Source: Gemmatimonadota bacterium
GTDB taxonomy: Bacteria; Latescibacterota; UBA2968; UBA8231
Direction: 5' to 3'
NCBI GenBank assembly: GCA_002712305.1
Contig: PATE01000063.1
Span: 44,019 to 108,018, forward strand
Length of the DNA stretch: 64,000 bases
Shown: positions 42,049 through 51,307 of the stretch, one piece after another
Position numbering within the stretch: the first letter of the stretch is position 1
Layout of the letters: each line of letters opens with the position of its first letter
Translations under genes and position numbers: made by a program
The notes under the pieces: generated by a model
Told to the model about the DNA's origin: nothing
The model's input: only the letters and a program-made list of their open reading frames with translations
Databases searched by the model: none

Positions 42049-45000
42049 CTATGCCTGCGCCAGCCTCGCGTGAGGGGGCACGGCCGTCAGCCATGTCTCC
42101 GGGGAGCCTTCAAGAGCATCCACACTCGAGAGCAGTTCGTCACATGGATTGACGCGGATACTACGCGAGCGAATGAGTGTTTCCCGCTCCAATTCATCGG
42201 CGCCCTTCAGGTGGATGACCAAATCGCAGCGACCCGTGAATTGTTGGCAGACCGTCCGAAGATCGGCCAGCAACTCCTCACACAGATGGTTGGCCGGTAG
42301 CGCCACATTGACGGCCCGCGTAAGACGTTCACGCGCCTCTTCCAGGCCGATGGCCGCATCGGCGAGGATGCTCATCATTCCTTTGCGTTCGTTCAGCCGC
42401 CCTTCAATCAGAATCACTCGATCGTTGACGAGGAGTTCACGGCTGGCGGCGAAGGCATCGGCGAAGAACACGATGTCGGCAGAGCCACGCAGGTCTTCGA
42501 GTGTAACAAAAGCGATCGGATTGCCTCGGCGGTCATTGGAGGTGCTGATCCGAGTGACGAGCCCTCCTACTCGAATCGCTTCACCATCGTTTCCCGTCAG
42601 TGCTTCTGACAGCGGCGTCGCGAACATGCGCAGGTCGCGTTCGAAGCGACTCAACGGATGTGAGGTCACGTAGAATCCGAGCAGGTCTTTCTCGTGTGCC
42701 AACTGCTCGGTCTCTGTCCAGGGCTCGATGTCAGGCAGATTCAACTGCTGATCAAGTTCCGGCGCTGACGAATCACCACCGAAGAGGCTGAATTGTCCTC
42801 GGCCTCTCTCCTCCTGCACGGTCTGAGCATTGCGCAGGGCCATGTCGAGGGTTTCCAACATCTGCGCGCGATGACCACCGATCTGATCGAGACCGCCTGC
42901 GGCGGTCAACGACTCGACGACACGTCGGTTCACAGCACGCAGGTCTAGTCGCTCGCAGAAGCTGAACAGATTCTCGTAGGGACCATCCTGAACGCGGCCA
43001 TCCACGATCGATTGCGCCGCACCCTGTCCAACATTCTTGATCGCGGCCAGGCCAAAGCGGATTCCATCCGGTGTGGGTGTGAAGTTGGGCGCACTCTCAT
43101 TGACGTCCGGGGGCAGGACGGGAATCTCCATGCGCCGACACTCATCGAGAAGCACCGTGACCTTGTCCGTATCACCGATGGAGGTGGTCATACTTGCCGC
43201 CATGTATTCGCCGGGCCAATTCGCCTTGAGATAAGCGTTCTTGTAGGCCAATTCAGCATAGGGTGCCGCATGGCACTTGTTGAAGCCGTAGCCCGAGAAC
43301 ACATCGATTTCCGCAAAGAGTTGCTCGGCGATGCTCTTGTCCACATCCCGCTCGAGACAACCGTCGATGAAGGCCTTCTTCTGTTTGGCCATCTCCTCCG
43401 GCTTCTTCTTGCCCATGGCTCGTCGCAGAATGTCGGCAGATCCGAGGGTGAATCCGGCCATCTTCTGCGCGATCTGCAGGACCTGCTCCTGGTAGACGAT
43501 CACGCCATACGTCTCGTCGAGAATCTCCTCCAGATCCGGATGTAGATACACGACCTCCTGTCGGCCCTGTTTCCGGGCGACATAGTCAGGGATCTTGTCC
43601 ATCGGACCAGGTCGATATAGCGCATTCATGGCGATGATGTCGCCAATCTTGTCGGGCTCCAACTGCGACAGATACTCCCGCATCCCAGCGGATTCAAACT
43701 GGAACACACCGACTGTTTCGCCACGACTGAACAGCTCGAATGTGGTCGCGTCGTCCCAGGGGATGGCTTCGATGTCGAAGTCCGGCTGCTGCAGACGGAT
43801 CAGCCGGACTGCTTCGTCCATCAGATTGAGTTCATTGAGACCGAGGAAGTCCATCTTGAGGAAGCCAAAGTCCTCACACGTAGGGCCATCCCACTGCGTC
43901 GTGATCTTGCCATCCTTGGGGGCCCTGTAGAGAGGCATGTAGTCGGACACATCGCTGGGAGCGATGATGACTCCGGCCGCGTGGATGGAGGCGTGTCGGG
44001 CCAGTCCCTCTAGTTTTCGCGCATGTGTCAGCAGCTGGTGTTGCTGGGTGTCACCCTTTCCCTCGGCCATCTGTTTGAGTTCGGGGGTCTTCTCGATGGC
44101 TTTGTCGAGGGTGATCTTCAACTCGTTGGGAACCAGTTTGGCGATGGCATCCACGTCACCGAAACCCATACCCAGTACTCGACCCACATCACGAATCACC
44201 GCCTTGGCACCCATCGTGCCGAACGTAATGATCTGACAGACATTGCTTTCGCCATACTTGTCGACCACATACTGCACGAGCTTCTCGCGGTCGGCGAAGT
44301 CGATGTCAAAGTCGGGGGGACTCACACGTTCGGGATTCAGAAAGCGCTCAAACAGCAGCGAGTGTTTGATCGGATCCGTATTGGTGATACCCAGACTGTA
44401 GGCGACCAGAGATCCGGCGCCTGACCCGCGACCGGGCCCGACGGTCATGCCGATGCTGTGAGCGTAGTGGACGTAGTCCCAGACGATGAGGAAGTAGTCG
44501 ACAAATCCCATCTGCTGGATCACACCCAACTCGTAGTCCACGCGGTTGATCAGCGCATCGTCCGTGCGATCATACCGTCGCTTGAGGCCCACATGTGCCA
44601 GATGGGTCAGGTAGGCGAAGGCGTGTTCGAATTGCTCGGGGATACTGAATTCGGGAAGGATCAGGTTGCCGAATTCAAGTTCCACATCACACTTGTCAGC
44701 GATGGCGACGGTGCTTTCGATCGCCTGGGGCAGGTCGGCGAACAGTTTTTGCATTTCGGCGGGGCTCTTCATGTAGAGTCCCGTCGGGTAGCACATGCGC
44801 TGGGTCTCTGCGAGCATCTTCCCCGTCTGAATGCACACGAGCGCATCGTGAGCTGCATGATCGTCTGCATGCAGGAAGTGGAAGTCGTTGGTTGCCACCA
44901 GCGGCACACCGAGCCGATCGTGCAACTTGAGCAATCCGTCGTTGACCTTGGCCTCAATGTCGATACCGTGCCGCTGAATCTCGAGGTAGTAGTCGTCACC

Positions 45001-45510
45001 GAAGATGTCCATGAACTCGCGCGCCGCCGCTTCGGCGCTATCGAGGCCCTCTTCCTGAATCAGGTGCGCCACCTCCCCGCTCACGCAGGCGGACAGGCAT
45101 ACGAGACCCTCCGAATACTTCCGCAACAGCTCTTTGTCGATGCGCGGGTTGTAGTAGAACCCTTCGGTGTAGCCCTTCGACACGAGCTTGATCAGATTTT
45201 TCCAACCCGTGTGGTTCTTGGCCAGTAAGACCAGGTGGTTGGAGCCATGGGTCAGCCCTCGGGCCCCCTTACGCTCATGTCGGCTGCCGATGGAGACATA
45301 GGTCTCACAACCCAGAATCGGTTTCACACCGGCATCGCGGCACGACCGATAGTGAGAGATGGCACCAAAGAGATTGCCGTGATCGGTCACTGCCAGTGCG
45401 GACATACCTTGCTCAGCTGCAGCCGGGGCCATGGCCTTGACATGACAGCCACCGTCCAGCAACGAGTATTCACTGTGACCGTGCAGATGTACGAATTCAG
45501 GTGATGCCAT
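42049..45510 (-). CDS. dnaE: DNA polymerase III alpha subunit
   Basis: Replicative polymerase. The N-terminal PHP domain opens FVHLHGHSEYSLLDGGCHVKAM and AVTDHGNLFGA. Polymerase active site: RGSGAGSLVAYSLGITN and PDFDIDFAD (catalytic Asp pair), with KYGESNVCQIITFGTMGAKA. Then HhH (LYRPGPM... GYGFNKCHAAPYAELAY) and an OB fold (VGGLVTRISTSNDRRGNPIAFVTLEDLRG). 1153 aa, full length, DnaE1 type (not PolC, no exonuclease). The C-terminal tau-binding end is present. Confidence 0.98.
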   Translation of the reverse strand: MASPEFVHLHGHSEYSLLDGGCHVKAMAPAAAEQGMSALAVTDHGNLFGAISHYRSCRDAGVKPILGCETYVSIGSRHERKGARGLTHGSNHLVLLAKNHTGWKNLIKLVSKGYTEGFYYNPRIDKELLRKYSEGLVCLSACVSGEVAHLIQEEGLDSAEAAAREFMDIFGDDYYLEIQRHGIDIEAKVNDGLLKLHDRLGVPLVATNDFHFLHADDHAAHDALVCIQTGKMLAETQRMCYPTGLYMKSPAEMQKLFADLPQAIESTVAIADKCDVELEFGNLILPEFSIPEQFEHAFAYLTHLAHVGLKRRYDRTDDALINRVDYELGVIQQMGFVDYFLIVWDYVHYAHSIGMTVGPGRGSGAGSLVAYSLGITNTDPIKHSLLFERFLNPERVSPPDFDIDFADREKLVQYVVDKYGESNVCQIITFGTMGAKAVIRDVGRVLGMGFGDVDAIAKLVPNELKITLDKAIEKTPELKQMAEGKGDTQQHQLLTHARKLEGLARHASIHAAGVIIAPSDVSDYMPLYRAPKDGKITTQWDGPTCEDFGFLKMDFLGLNELNLMDEAVRLIRLQQPDFDIEAIPWDDATTFELFSRGETVGVFQFESAGMREYLSQLEPDKIGDIIAMNALYRPGPMDKIPDYVARKQGRQEVVYLHPDLEEILDETYGVIVYQEQVLQIAQKMAGFTLGSADILRRAMGKKKPEEMAKQKKAFIDGCLERDVDKSIAEQLFAEIDVFSGYGFNKCHAAPYAELAYKNAYLKANWPGEYMAASMTTSIGDTDKVTVLLDECRRMEIPVLPPDVNESAPNFTPTPDGIRFGLAAIKNVGQGAAQSIVDGRVQDGPYENLFSFCERLDLRAVNRRVVESLTAAGGLDQIGGHRAQMLETLDMALRNAQTVQEERGRGQFSLFGGDSSAPELDQQLNLPDIEPWTETEQLAHEKDLLGFYVTSHPLSRFERDLRMFATPLSEALTGNDGEAIRVGGLVTRISTSNDRRGNPIAFVTLEDLRGSADIVFFADAFAASRELLVNDRVILIEGRLNERKGMMSILADAAIGLEEARERLTRAVNVALPANHLCEELLADLRTVCQQFTGRCDLVIHLKGADELERETLIRSRSIRVNPCDELLSSVDALEGSPETWLTAVPPHARLAQA

Positions 45511-45944
45511 TAGACAGCCTCAAGATCACCGACGACGCGGTGGGGTAGATGAAGAAATCTGACATGCGCGGCCACGCGAGGAAGACCGGAATCTCACGAG
45601 CCACACGCGGGAGACCAAGGCCCGGGTGTGGCCATGAAACCCGTCGAGACTCGAATGCCCAGAACTCGAGCGCCCAGTTCTGAAATGTTAGTCCTACGGG
45701 TCTGGAACCGCAGGCCCGGATCTATGGGGAGAAGTGGTGGGAAATGGGGATCATCCGGTCACCTGTGGCTAACGTATGACCGCCCGTCAAGAGCGTCAAC
45801 GGGCATCGGCGGCGTCACATTGTAACTGTATTGCTGCCCCCAGTTGCCCTTGCGCTCACTGGCCCTGTATCTTCAACAGCTCGCCGTCCTTACCCTCGTC
45901 CTCCTGTCGAAATCTGCGCAGTTCGTGATCGAAAACTCACCATC
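45511..45944. other. Intergenic region between dnaE and wecB
   Basis: 434 bp without a credible gene. A short plus-strand frame (65 codons) has no recognisable protein character. An inverted repeat GCCCGT/ACGGGC at 45782-45804 overlaps a minus-strand TTGACG-17 bp-TACGTT (45771-45799), a weak dnaE promoter candidate about 260 bp upstream. No ribosome binding site for wecB is clear. Confidence 0.35.
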
Positions 45945-47054
45945 GTGAAGGTTCTTCTGGTCGCCGGGGCACGCCCAAACTTCCCCAAAATTGCCCCGAT
46001 TGCCGCCGCCCTGCGTCAGGCGGGAGACCCCTTCACACCGCCCGTGGTAGTTCATACCGGGCAACACTACGACTACCAACTCGCGGAGATCTTTTTCGAC
46101 GAGCTTGAGCTCGGACCGCCGCAATATCACCTGCAAGCGCGCAGCGATGCCGGTCCCGTGCGACAGATGGCGGACATTATGGACAAGTTCGACCCCGTTC
46201 TGGCCGAAGAAGCACCCGACCTCGTGCTGGTCGTGGGAGATGTGTCCAGCACCGTCGCTTGCAGCCTGGCCGCGGCGACACGACAGATTCCAATTGCCCA
46301 TGTGGAAGCAGGACTGCGAAGTGGCGATCGCACCATGCCCGAAGAGATCAATCGCGTCGCTGTAGACTCCGTGGCCGATATGCTCTTTACGCATTGCGCC
46401 GAAGCCGACGATCATCTGCGATCGGAGCACGTTCCTGAACGCTGCATCTTCCGCGTCGGCAATGTCATGATCGACACCTTGCACCGTTTCCTCCCGAAGG
46501 CCAGAGCCAGCAACACCTTGGATCGCTTCGGCGTTCAAGCGGGGCAATACGGCCTGGTCACCCTTCATCGACCCTCGAATGTGGATGATGCTCCGACCCT
46601 CGAGGGCATTCTCGACGCCTTGCTGGAACTCTCCAAACGAATGGAGATCGTCTTCCCCGTTCACCCGCGCACACGCCAGCGTCTGGACACATTCGGCTTC
46701 ACCTCCCGATTGGAATCTGCACCGGGCGTACATCTATGCGACCCTGTTGGCTATCTCGACATGCTGGCCCTGCAGGCCTCGGCGCGACTGGTCCTGATCG
46801 ATTCCGGTGGTATTCAGGAGGAGACGACGGCTCTCGGGGTGGCCTGCATGACATTGAGACCCAACACCGAGCGGCGGGTCACCATCGATGAGGGCACAAA
46901 CACCCTTGTTGGCCCATCGCCTGACCAGATCGTGGCCGTTGCGACGCAGATTCTCGACGAGGGTGGAAAGGCGGGGCGGATTCCAGATCTGTGGGATGGT
47001 CACGCCAGCGATCGACTCGTCGACATTCTGCGCGAGGGGATCATTCGTCGGTGA
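45945..47054 (+). CDS. wecB: UDP-N-acetylglucosamine 2-epimerase, non-hydrolysing
   Basis: Interconverts UDP-GlcNAc and UDP-ManNAc for surface polysaccharide. GT-B fold: VAGARPNFPKIAPI, THTGQHYDYQL-like VVHTGQHYDYQLA, VVGDVSSTVACSLAA, HVEAGLRSGDRTMPEEINR, FLPKAR..., TLHRPSNVDD and DSGGIQEETTALGVACMTLR..ERRVTIDEGTN. GTG 45945 yields the standard 369-aa form starting VKVLLVAG; a longer frame lacks homology. Start of a sugar-nucleotide gene set with UDP-glucuronate decarboxylase. Confidence 0.95.
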   Translation: MKVLLVAGARPNFPKIAPIAAALRQAGDPFTPPVVVHTGQHYDYQLAEIFFDELELGPPQYHLQARSDAGPVRQMADIMDKFDPVLAEEAPDLVLVVGDVSSTVACSLAAATRQIPIAHVEAGLRSGDRTMPEEINRVAVDSVADMLFTHCAEADDHLRSEHVPERCIFRVGNVMIDTLHRFLPKARASNTLDRFGVQAGQYGLVTLHRPSNVDDAPTLEGILDALLELSKRMEIVFPVHPRTRQRLDTFGFTSRLESAPGVHLCDPVGYLDMLALQASARLVLIDSGGIQEETTALGVACMTLRPNTERRVTIDEGTNTLVGPSPDQIVAVATQILDEGGKAGRIPDLWDGHASDRLVDILREGIIRR

Positions 47055-47104
47055 TGGTCAGCCAAGTGTTTCACACATCCACTCTTCAACGATAGGGGAC
47101 TGCC

Positions 47105-48064
47105 GTGCGCATTCTTGTCACTGGCGGTGCCGGCTTCATTGGGTCCCATCTGACGGACCGTTTTCTGGATGAAGGTCACGATGTGATCTGTATGGACAAT
47201 TTGTTGACCGGACGGGCAGACAACATCGCCGCCCACATCGGCCACCCGCGATTCAGATTCATCAACTACGACGTCACCGAATACATCCACATCGAAGGCT
47301 CTCTCGATTACATCCTGCACTTCGCCAGTCCGGCAAGTCCCGCCGACTTCGAGCGTCTCGGAATCCGAATTCTGAAGGTCGGCGCCCTTGGCACCCACAA
47401 GACACTGGGTTTGGCTCGCGCGAAGGGGGCCAAGTTTCTGCTCGCCTCGACGTCAGAGACCTATGGCGATCCGAAAGTACACCCGCAGAACGAGGATTAT
47501 TGGGGGAATGTGAATCCGATCGGTATCCGTGGTGTTTATGACGAAGCGAAGCGCTTCGCCGAATCGATGACGATGGCCTACAACCGACTTCACGACATCG
47601 ATACGCGAATCGTCAGGATTTTCAACACCTACGGGCCACGCATGCGCCGTGACGACGGACGAGCCATTCCGAATTTCATCACCCAGGCCATGGCTGGAGA
47701 AGATGTCACCGTTTATGGAGACGGCAGCCAGACGCGCAGCATCGGCTTTGTCAGCGATCTGGTCGAGGGGATTCGTCGTCTGATGGATTCTTCCGTCAAT
47801 ACCCCCGTCAACATCGGGAACCCAACAGAGCTGACGATGAAGCAACTCGCCGAAACGATCATCAGCTACACAGAGTCCTCGAGTCGAATCGTGCACAAGG
47901 AACTACCCGAAGATGATCCCAAGGTGCGTCTTCCAGACATTACCAAGGCGAGACGTGAACTCGGCTGGGAGCCCGTTGTGGCGCCCGAGGACGGATTGCG
48001 CCGCACGATCGACTGGTTTCGTGAAGAGGTCGCGCGTGAAGGCCAGCAGGGCACGTCAGGATGA
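47105..48064 (+). CDS. UDP-glucuronate decarboxylase (UXS-like, extended SDR)
   Basis: Makes UDP-xylose from UDP-glucuronate. NAD loop [10 protein letters not shown] (7-16), D33-type [11 protein letters not shown], catalytic TSETYGDP and YDEAKR (YxxxK), with the UXS signature [29 protein letters not shown] and [20 protein letters not shown] start. The stop is overlapped by the next gene's ATG. Could also serve a 4-epimerase role, but the GNVNPIG motif favours UXS. Confidence 0.92.
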   Translation: MRILVTGGAGFIGSHLTDRFLDEGHDVICMDNLLTGRADNIAAHIGHPRFRFINYDVTEYIHIEGSLDYILHFASPASPADFERLGIRILKVGALGTHKTLGLARAKGAKFLLASTSETYGDPKVHPQNEDYWGNVNPIGIRGVYDEAKRFAESMTMAYNRLHDIDTRIVRIFNTYGPRMRRDDGRAIPNFITQAMAGEDVTVYGDGSQTRSIGFVSDLVEGIRRLMDSSVNTPVNIGNPTELTMKQLAETIISYTESSSRIVHKELPEDDPKVRLPDITKARRELGWEPVVAPEDGLRRTIDWFREEVAREGQQGTSG

Positions 48065-48945
48065 CTCTCATCGTGAGAGAGAGTCCGCTTGGCGTGGACG
48101 TGATGGACGCCGATCGCCCACTGGCGCTGTACAGAGTGCGAGACCAGGTGTCGCGATGGGAGTCTCCGAAACCATCCTTCGCCCCGATTTTCTTCGGCGA
48201 TGGGCGACAACTCACCGAGCACCGGCCCTGGGATCACCTGTGGCACACGGGGTTGTTCTTCGGATGGGTTCACGCGAACGACTCAAATCTCTGGGGTGGA
48301 GCTTGGTACACACCCGAGACGGGCAAATACGAACGAGTCGAAACGCACGGTATTCAGCGTCACGATCAGTTCAATGAACTGGGATCGACCGATGCGGGGG
48401 GTGTGCGAATCGATCATCATCTCAGTTGGCTGGATGCAGAAGATCACACATTTGCCACGGAGCAGAGAGTGTGGGACATCGAGCCTTTCGATGGTGGGAC
48501 ACGCTGGTGCGTGGATACGACCATCCAACCTGTCGGTAGACCATTAACCCTTGGAGCGACCCGGGCAGAAGCTCGCTACAGCGGACTGGTGTTGCGCATG
48601 GGCCCCACCTTTGGTCATCCAGAAAGTCCCGCGAGCGAATCACACGCATGGTGCAGCGAGGGTCGAGAGGGTCACGCGCAGATTATGGGGCAACCTGCCC
48701 GCTGGGTTGCGGCCGCGGGCGCATCGGGAGGTATGGTGGCCATGTTCGACCACCCCGCCAATCCTCGATACCCGTCGACCTGGTTTTGTCGGGCGAACCT
48801 GCTCGGTCCTGCCTTGTTGGCCCCCGGTGACCTGGTCACCGATCTGGGCGAGTCACTCCAGCTTCGATACGCGATGCTCCTCAGTGACGAGTCGCTGGGC
48901 ACCACGGCCATCGAGGCCGAGTACAGCAAGTTCGCAGCCTCCTGA
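48061..48945 (+). CDS. PmoA-like family protein (DUF6807)
   Basis: 294-aa protein of the so-called methane oxygenase PmoA family, misnamed: it is a soluble beta-sandwich, not methane monooxygenase. Motifs: [49 protein letters not shown] and the C-terminal [14 protein letters not shown]. Homologues lie in sugar-utilisation loci of Planctomycetota and Latescibacterota; a carbohydrate-processing role is likely, unproven. No signal peptide. Overlaps the decarboxylase stop by four bases (ATGA). Confidence 0.85.
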   Translation: MTLIVRESPLGVDVMDADRPLALYRVRDQVSRWESPKPSFAPIFFGDGRQLTEHRPWDHLWHTGLFFGWVHANDSNLWGGAWYTPETGKYERVETHGIQRHDQFNELGSTDAGGVRIDHHLSWLDAEDHTFATEQRVWDIEPFDGGTRWCVDTTIQPVGRPLTLGATRAEARYSGLVLRMGPTFGHPESPASESHAWCSEGREGHAQIMGQPARWVAAAGASGGMVAMFDHPANPRYPSTWFCRANLLGPALLAPGDLVTDLGESLQLRYAMLLSDESLGTTAIEAEYSKFAAS

Positions 48946-49013
48946 ACCTGACCCATCCTGAGATGATACAATGCAAAAAGGGGGGGGTTGACTCTCAGCA
49001 AACGGTGGTTCAT

Positions 49014-49033
49014 TCAAACGGTCATTTGTTTGA
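49014..49033. promoter_or_regulatory. Candidate TetR-family operator
   Basis: TCAAAC and GTTTGA half-sites around an 8-bp centre form a 20-bp palindrome about 100 bp upstream of the TetR gene. It overlaps the weak -10 of a TTGACT (48988-48993) promoter with a 17-bp spacer, which itself follows a G8 tract (48980-48987). Placement fits autorepression of the efflux operon. Confidence 0.5.
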
Positions 49034-49131
49034 GAGATCGGCTCGATTATTGGGCGAGGACATCCGCTGGCTGAAGAACCGCATTTCTGAAGCCTCCCTC
49101 CCTCACCGGCAAAGACACCGCATGCGAATTC

Positions 49132-49812
49132 ATGGCACATGATGGCACGGCAATGACGGGAACGAAGGTCGGCACCGACACACGCGCCCGCATTCTGGAC
49201 ACGGCGGAGAGGTTGTTCGCCGAGACGGGCCTGGCCGCAACCAGTCTGCGCCAGATTACGACGGCTGCAGGTGTGAATCTGGCGGCCGTTCACTACCACT
49301 TCGGTTCCAAGGACGGACTCGTCCAGGCGGTTTATGAGCGACACATTGCACCGGTGAATCGTGAACGACTGCGGCTTCTGGATCTCTACGAAGCGACGCC
49401 ATCGCCGGGAGCTGCTCAACTCGAACAACTGGTCGAAGCGCTCGTGGGTCCTGTGTTGCGTCTGAAAAAGGATGATCCAGTTGCGGCTCGATCGGTTCGC
49501 TGCCTTATCGGCCGGATCTACTGCGAGCCCGGCGACCAGATGAAATCTGTCCTGTGCCAGTTCGATGAGATTCGTGAGAGGTTTCCAGCCGCTTTCTCTC
49601 GCGCTCTCCCCCACCTGAGTCGAACGGAGCTTCTGTGGCGCGTCCACTTCATGATCGGGGCGACTCTCCATACAACTGGAGCCAGGCAACTGTTGGAGCA
49701 GGTTTCGGAAGGTCCATGCGACCCCAACAACACGGAAGAGACCGTCAGACAGTTGGTCCACTTTCTGTGTGCGGGATTGCGTTCCGCATCGACTGCGGCG
49801 GAAGAGGTCTGA
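49132..49812 (+). CDS. TetR/AcrR-family transcriptional repressor
   Basis: 226 aa. N-terminal HTH domain with RILDTAERLFAETGLAATSLRQITTAAGVNLAAVHYHFGSKDGLVQAV (residues about 20-66). The ligand-binding C-domain resembles the CecR/YbiH (DUF1956) group. Directly followed (4 bp) by an efflux operon it probably represses in response to a toxic ligand. ATG 49132 used; ATG 49153 is an alternative. Confidence 0.93.
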   Translation: MAHDGTAMTGTKVGTDTRARILDTAERLFAETGLAATSLRQITTAAGVNLAAVHYHFGSKDGLVQAVYERHIAPVNRERLRLLDLYEATPSPGAAQLEQLVEALVGPVLRLKKDDPVAARSVRCLIGRIYCEPGDQMKSVLCQFDEIRERFPAAFSRALPHLSRTELLWRVHFMIGATLHTTGARQLLEQVSEGPCDPNNTEETVRQLVHFLCAGLRSASTAAEEV

Positions 49813-49816
49813 CGCC

Positions 49817-51307
49817 ATGAGAGTGGCTTTCGTTTTGATCGGTTTGACCCTGACCTGCTGTGCGAAGATTCCCGCTGTGCAATACCCAATCCTGGAAATC
49901 GAAACACCTGACCGATGGACAGCGACCGCCAACCAGTCGCCAGATCAGCAGGCGGAAACACACCAGGCCGATTCGATCGGGGTGAGCAGAGAGGCTCCCT
50001 CCACCGCGTGGTGGGCAGACCTGGGCGATTCGGTGCTGACGGCGCTGATCGTCGAAGGCCTGCGCAGCAACCACGACTTGAAAGCCGCGGCGCATCGACT
50101 TGAGATCGCCGTTGCACAAGCGCGCATCGCGGGAGCTCCCATCACACCGCAGGCGACGGCCGGTGTCGATGCCAGCCGATCGCGTCGCAACTTCATCGGG
50201 TTCCCCCTCGGTGGCGGTGCCGGTGACGGTGTCGTCGCTTCGGAGACGACCGGTCTCAACGCCAACATCCTGATCTCCTGGGAGGTCGACCTGTGGGGGA
50301 GAATGCGTGCCGGTCACGCAGCTGCCCTGGCCGATGTCGGCGCGGCCCAGGCGGACCTAGCCGGCGCACGGGTGTCCCTGGCGGCACAGATTGGGCGACT
50401 GCTTTTCTCCGTCATCGAGGCCCAAAATCAACTCGATCTGGCGATCGCCACCGCCGCCAATCAAGATCGTACGGCTCGTCAGATCGAGGACCGCTATGAC
50501 CGCGGTCTGCGTTCGTCTCTCGATCTGCGTCTGGCGCGATCTGGCGCGGCCAGCTCTCGGGCTGCTGTCGCGGCTCGACGGAGCCAGCTTGACGCCACAA
50601 AGAGAAGTCTCGAGACCCTGCTGGGACGTTATCCGTCGGCGACACTGTCTTCAATGCCCGACCTGCCGGTGGTCGATGGTCCCGTTCCGGCAGGCATGCC
50701 AGCACAGCTCATTCAGCGCCGACCCGACCTGGCCGCCGGTGAGCGCCGGATTCGTGCCGCTCAATTGCGAGGCAAACAGGCCCGACGATCCCTGCTGCCG
50801 AGAATCAGCTTGACCGCGTCCGGAGGCCGATCCAGTGAGTCGCTGGGGGATCTGCTCGACGGTGACTACAGCGTCTGGAATCTTGTGGCCAATCTCTCCC
50901 AGCCCCTGCTGCAAGTAGGCCGACTGCGCGCTCAGGTTGATCTGACGGCGGCCGCCGAGGAAGCGGCCCTGGCAGAGTATGCGGCGATCGCGCTGCGCGC
51001 CTACGCACAGGTTGAGGGGGCCTTGGAGGCCGAACTGTCCCTGGCAGAGCAAGAGCAGGCCATGCGAGTGGCTGCATCGGAGGCTCGAGCCGCAGAGAGA
51101 GTCGCCCAGGACCGATACGCACGTGGGCTCATCAACTACATCGCTCTGATGGAATCCCAACAGCGGGCTTTCTCTGCCCAAAGCCAACTGCTCAGCGTTC
51201 GTAGGTCACGTCTCGAAGCGCGGGTTGATTTGTACGTCGCTCTGGGGGGAGGGTTTTCCCTTTCCCCCTCATCCTCAGCACCTGACACCCAAGAGACCGG
51301 TACATGA
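49817..51307 (+). CDS. NodT-type RND efflux outer-membrane lipoprotein
   Basis: TolC-like exit duct for the pump. 496 aa; lipobox LTLTCC (Cys14 or 15), N-terminal WWADLGDSVLTALI, DVDLWGRMRAGHAAA motif (WEVDLWGRMR), the NodT signature QRRPDLAAGERRIRAAQ and YARGLINYIALMESQQRA. ATG 49817 is four bases after the tetR stop. The C-terminal tail is Ser/Pro-rich. Overlaps the adaptor gene start by four bases. Confidence 0.95.
   Translation: MRVAFVLIGLTLTCCAKIPAVQYPILEIETPDRWTATANQSPDQQAETHQADSIGVSREAPSTAWWADLGDSVLTALIVEGLRSNHDLKAAAHRLEIAVAQARIAGAPITPQATAGVDASRSRRNFIGFPLGGGAGDGVVASETTGLNANILISWEVDLWGRMRAGHAAALADVGAAQADLAGARVSLAAQIGRLLFSVIEAQNQLDLAIATAANQDRTARQIEDRYDRGLRSSLDLRLARSGAASSRAAVAARRSQLDATKRSLETLLGRYPSATLSSMPDLPVVDGPVPAGMPAQLIQRRPDLAAGERRIRAAQLRGKQARRSLLPRISLTASGGRSSESLGDLLDGDYSVWNLVANLSQPLLQVGRLRAQVDLTAAAEEAALAEYAAIALRAYAQVEGALEAELSLAEQEQAMRVAASEARAAERVAQDRYARGLINYIALMESQQRAFSAQSQLLSVRRSRLEARVDLYVALGGGFSLSPSSSAPDTQETGT

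Noticed and set aside
45628-45825. 65-codon plus-strand frame between dnaE and wecB
   Set aside because: No ribosome binding site, no recognisable protein features, and unusual composition; treated as intergenic.
48061-48945. Particulate methane monooxygenase PmoA
   Set aside because: The family name is historical. The sequence is soluble and lacks the membrane helices of PmoA; methane oxidation is not implied.
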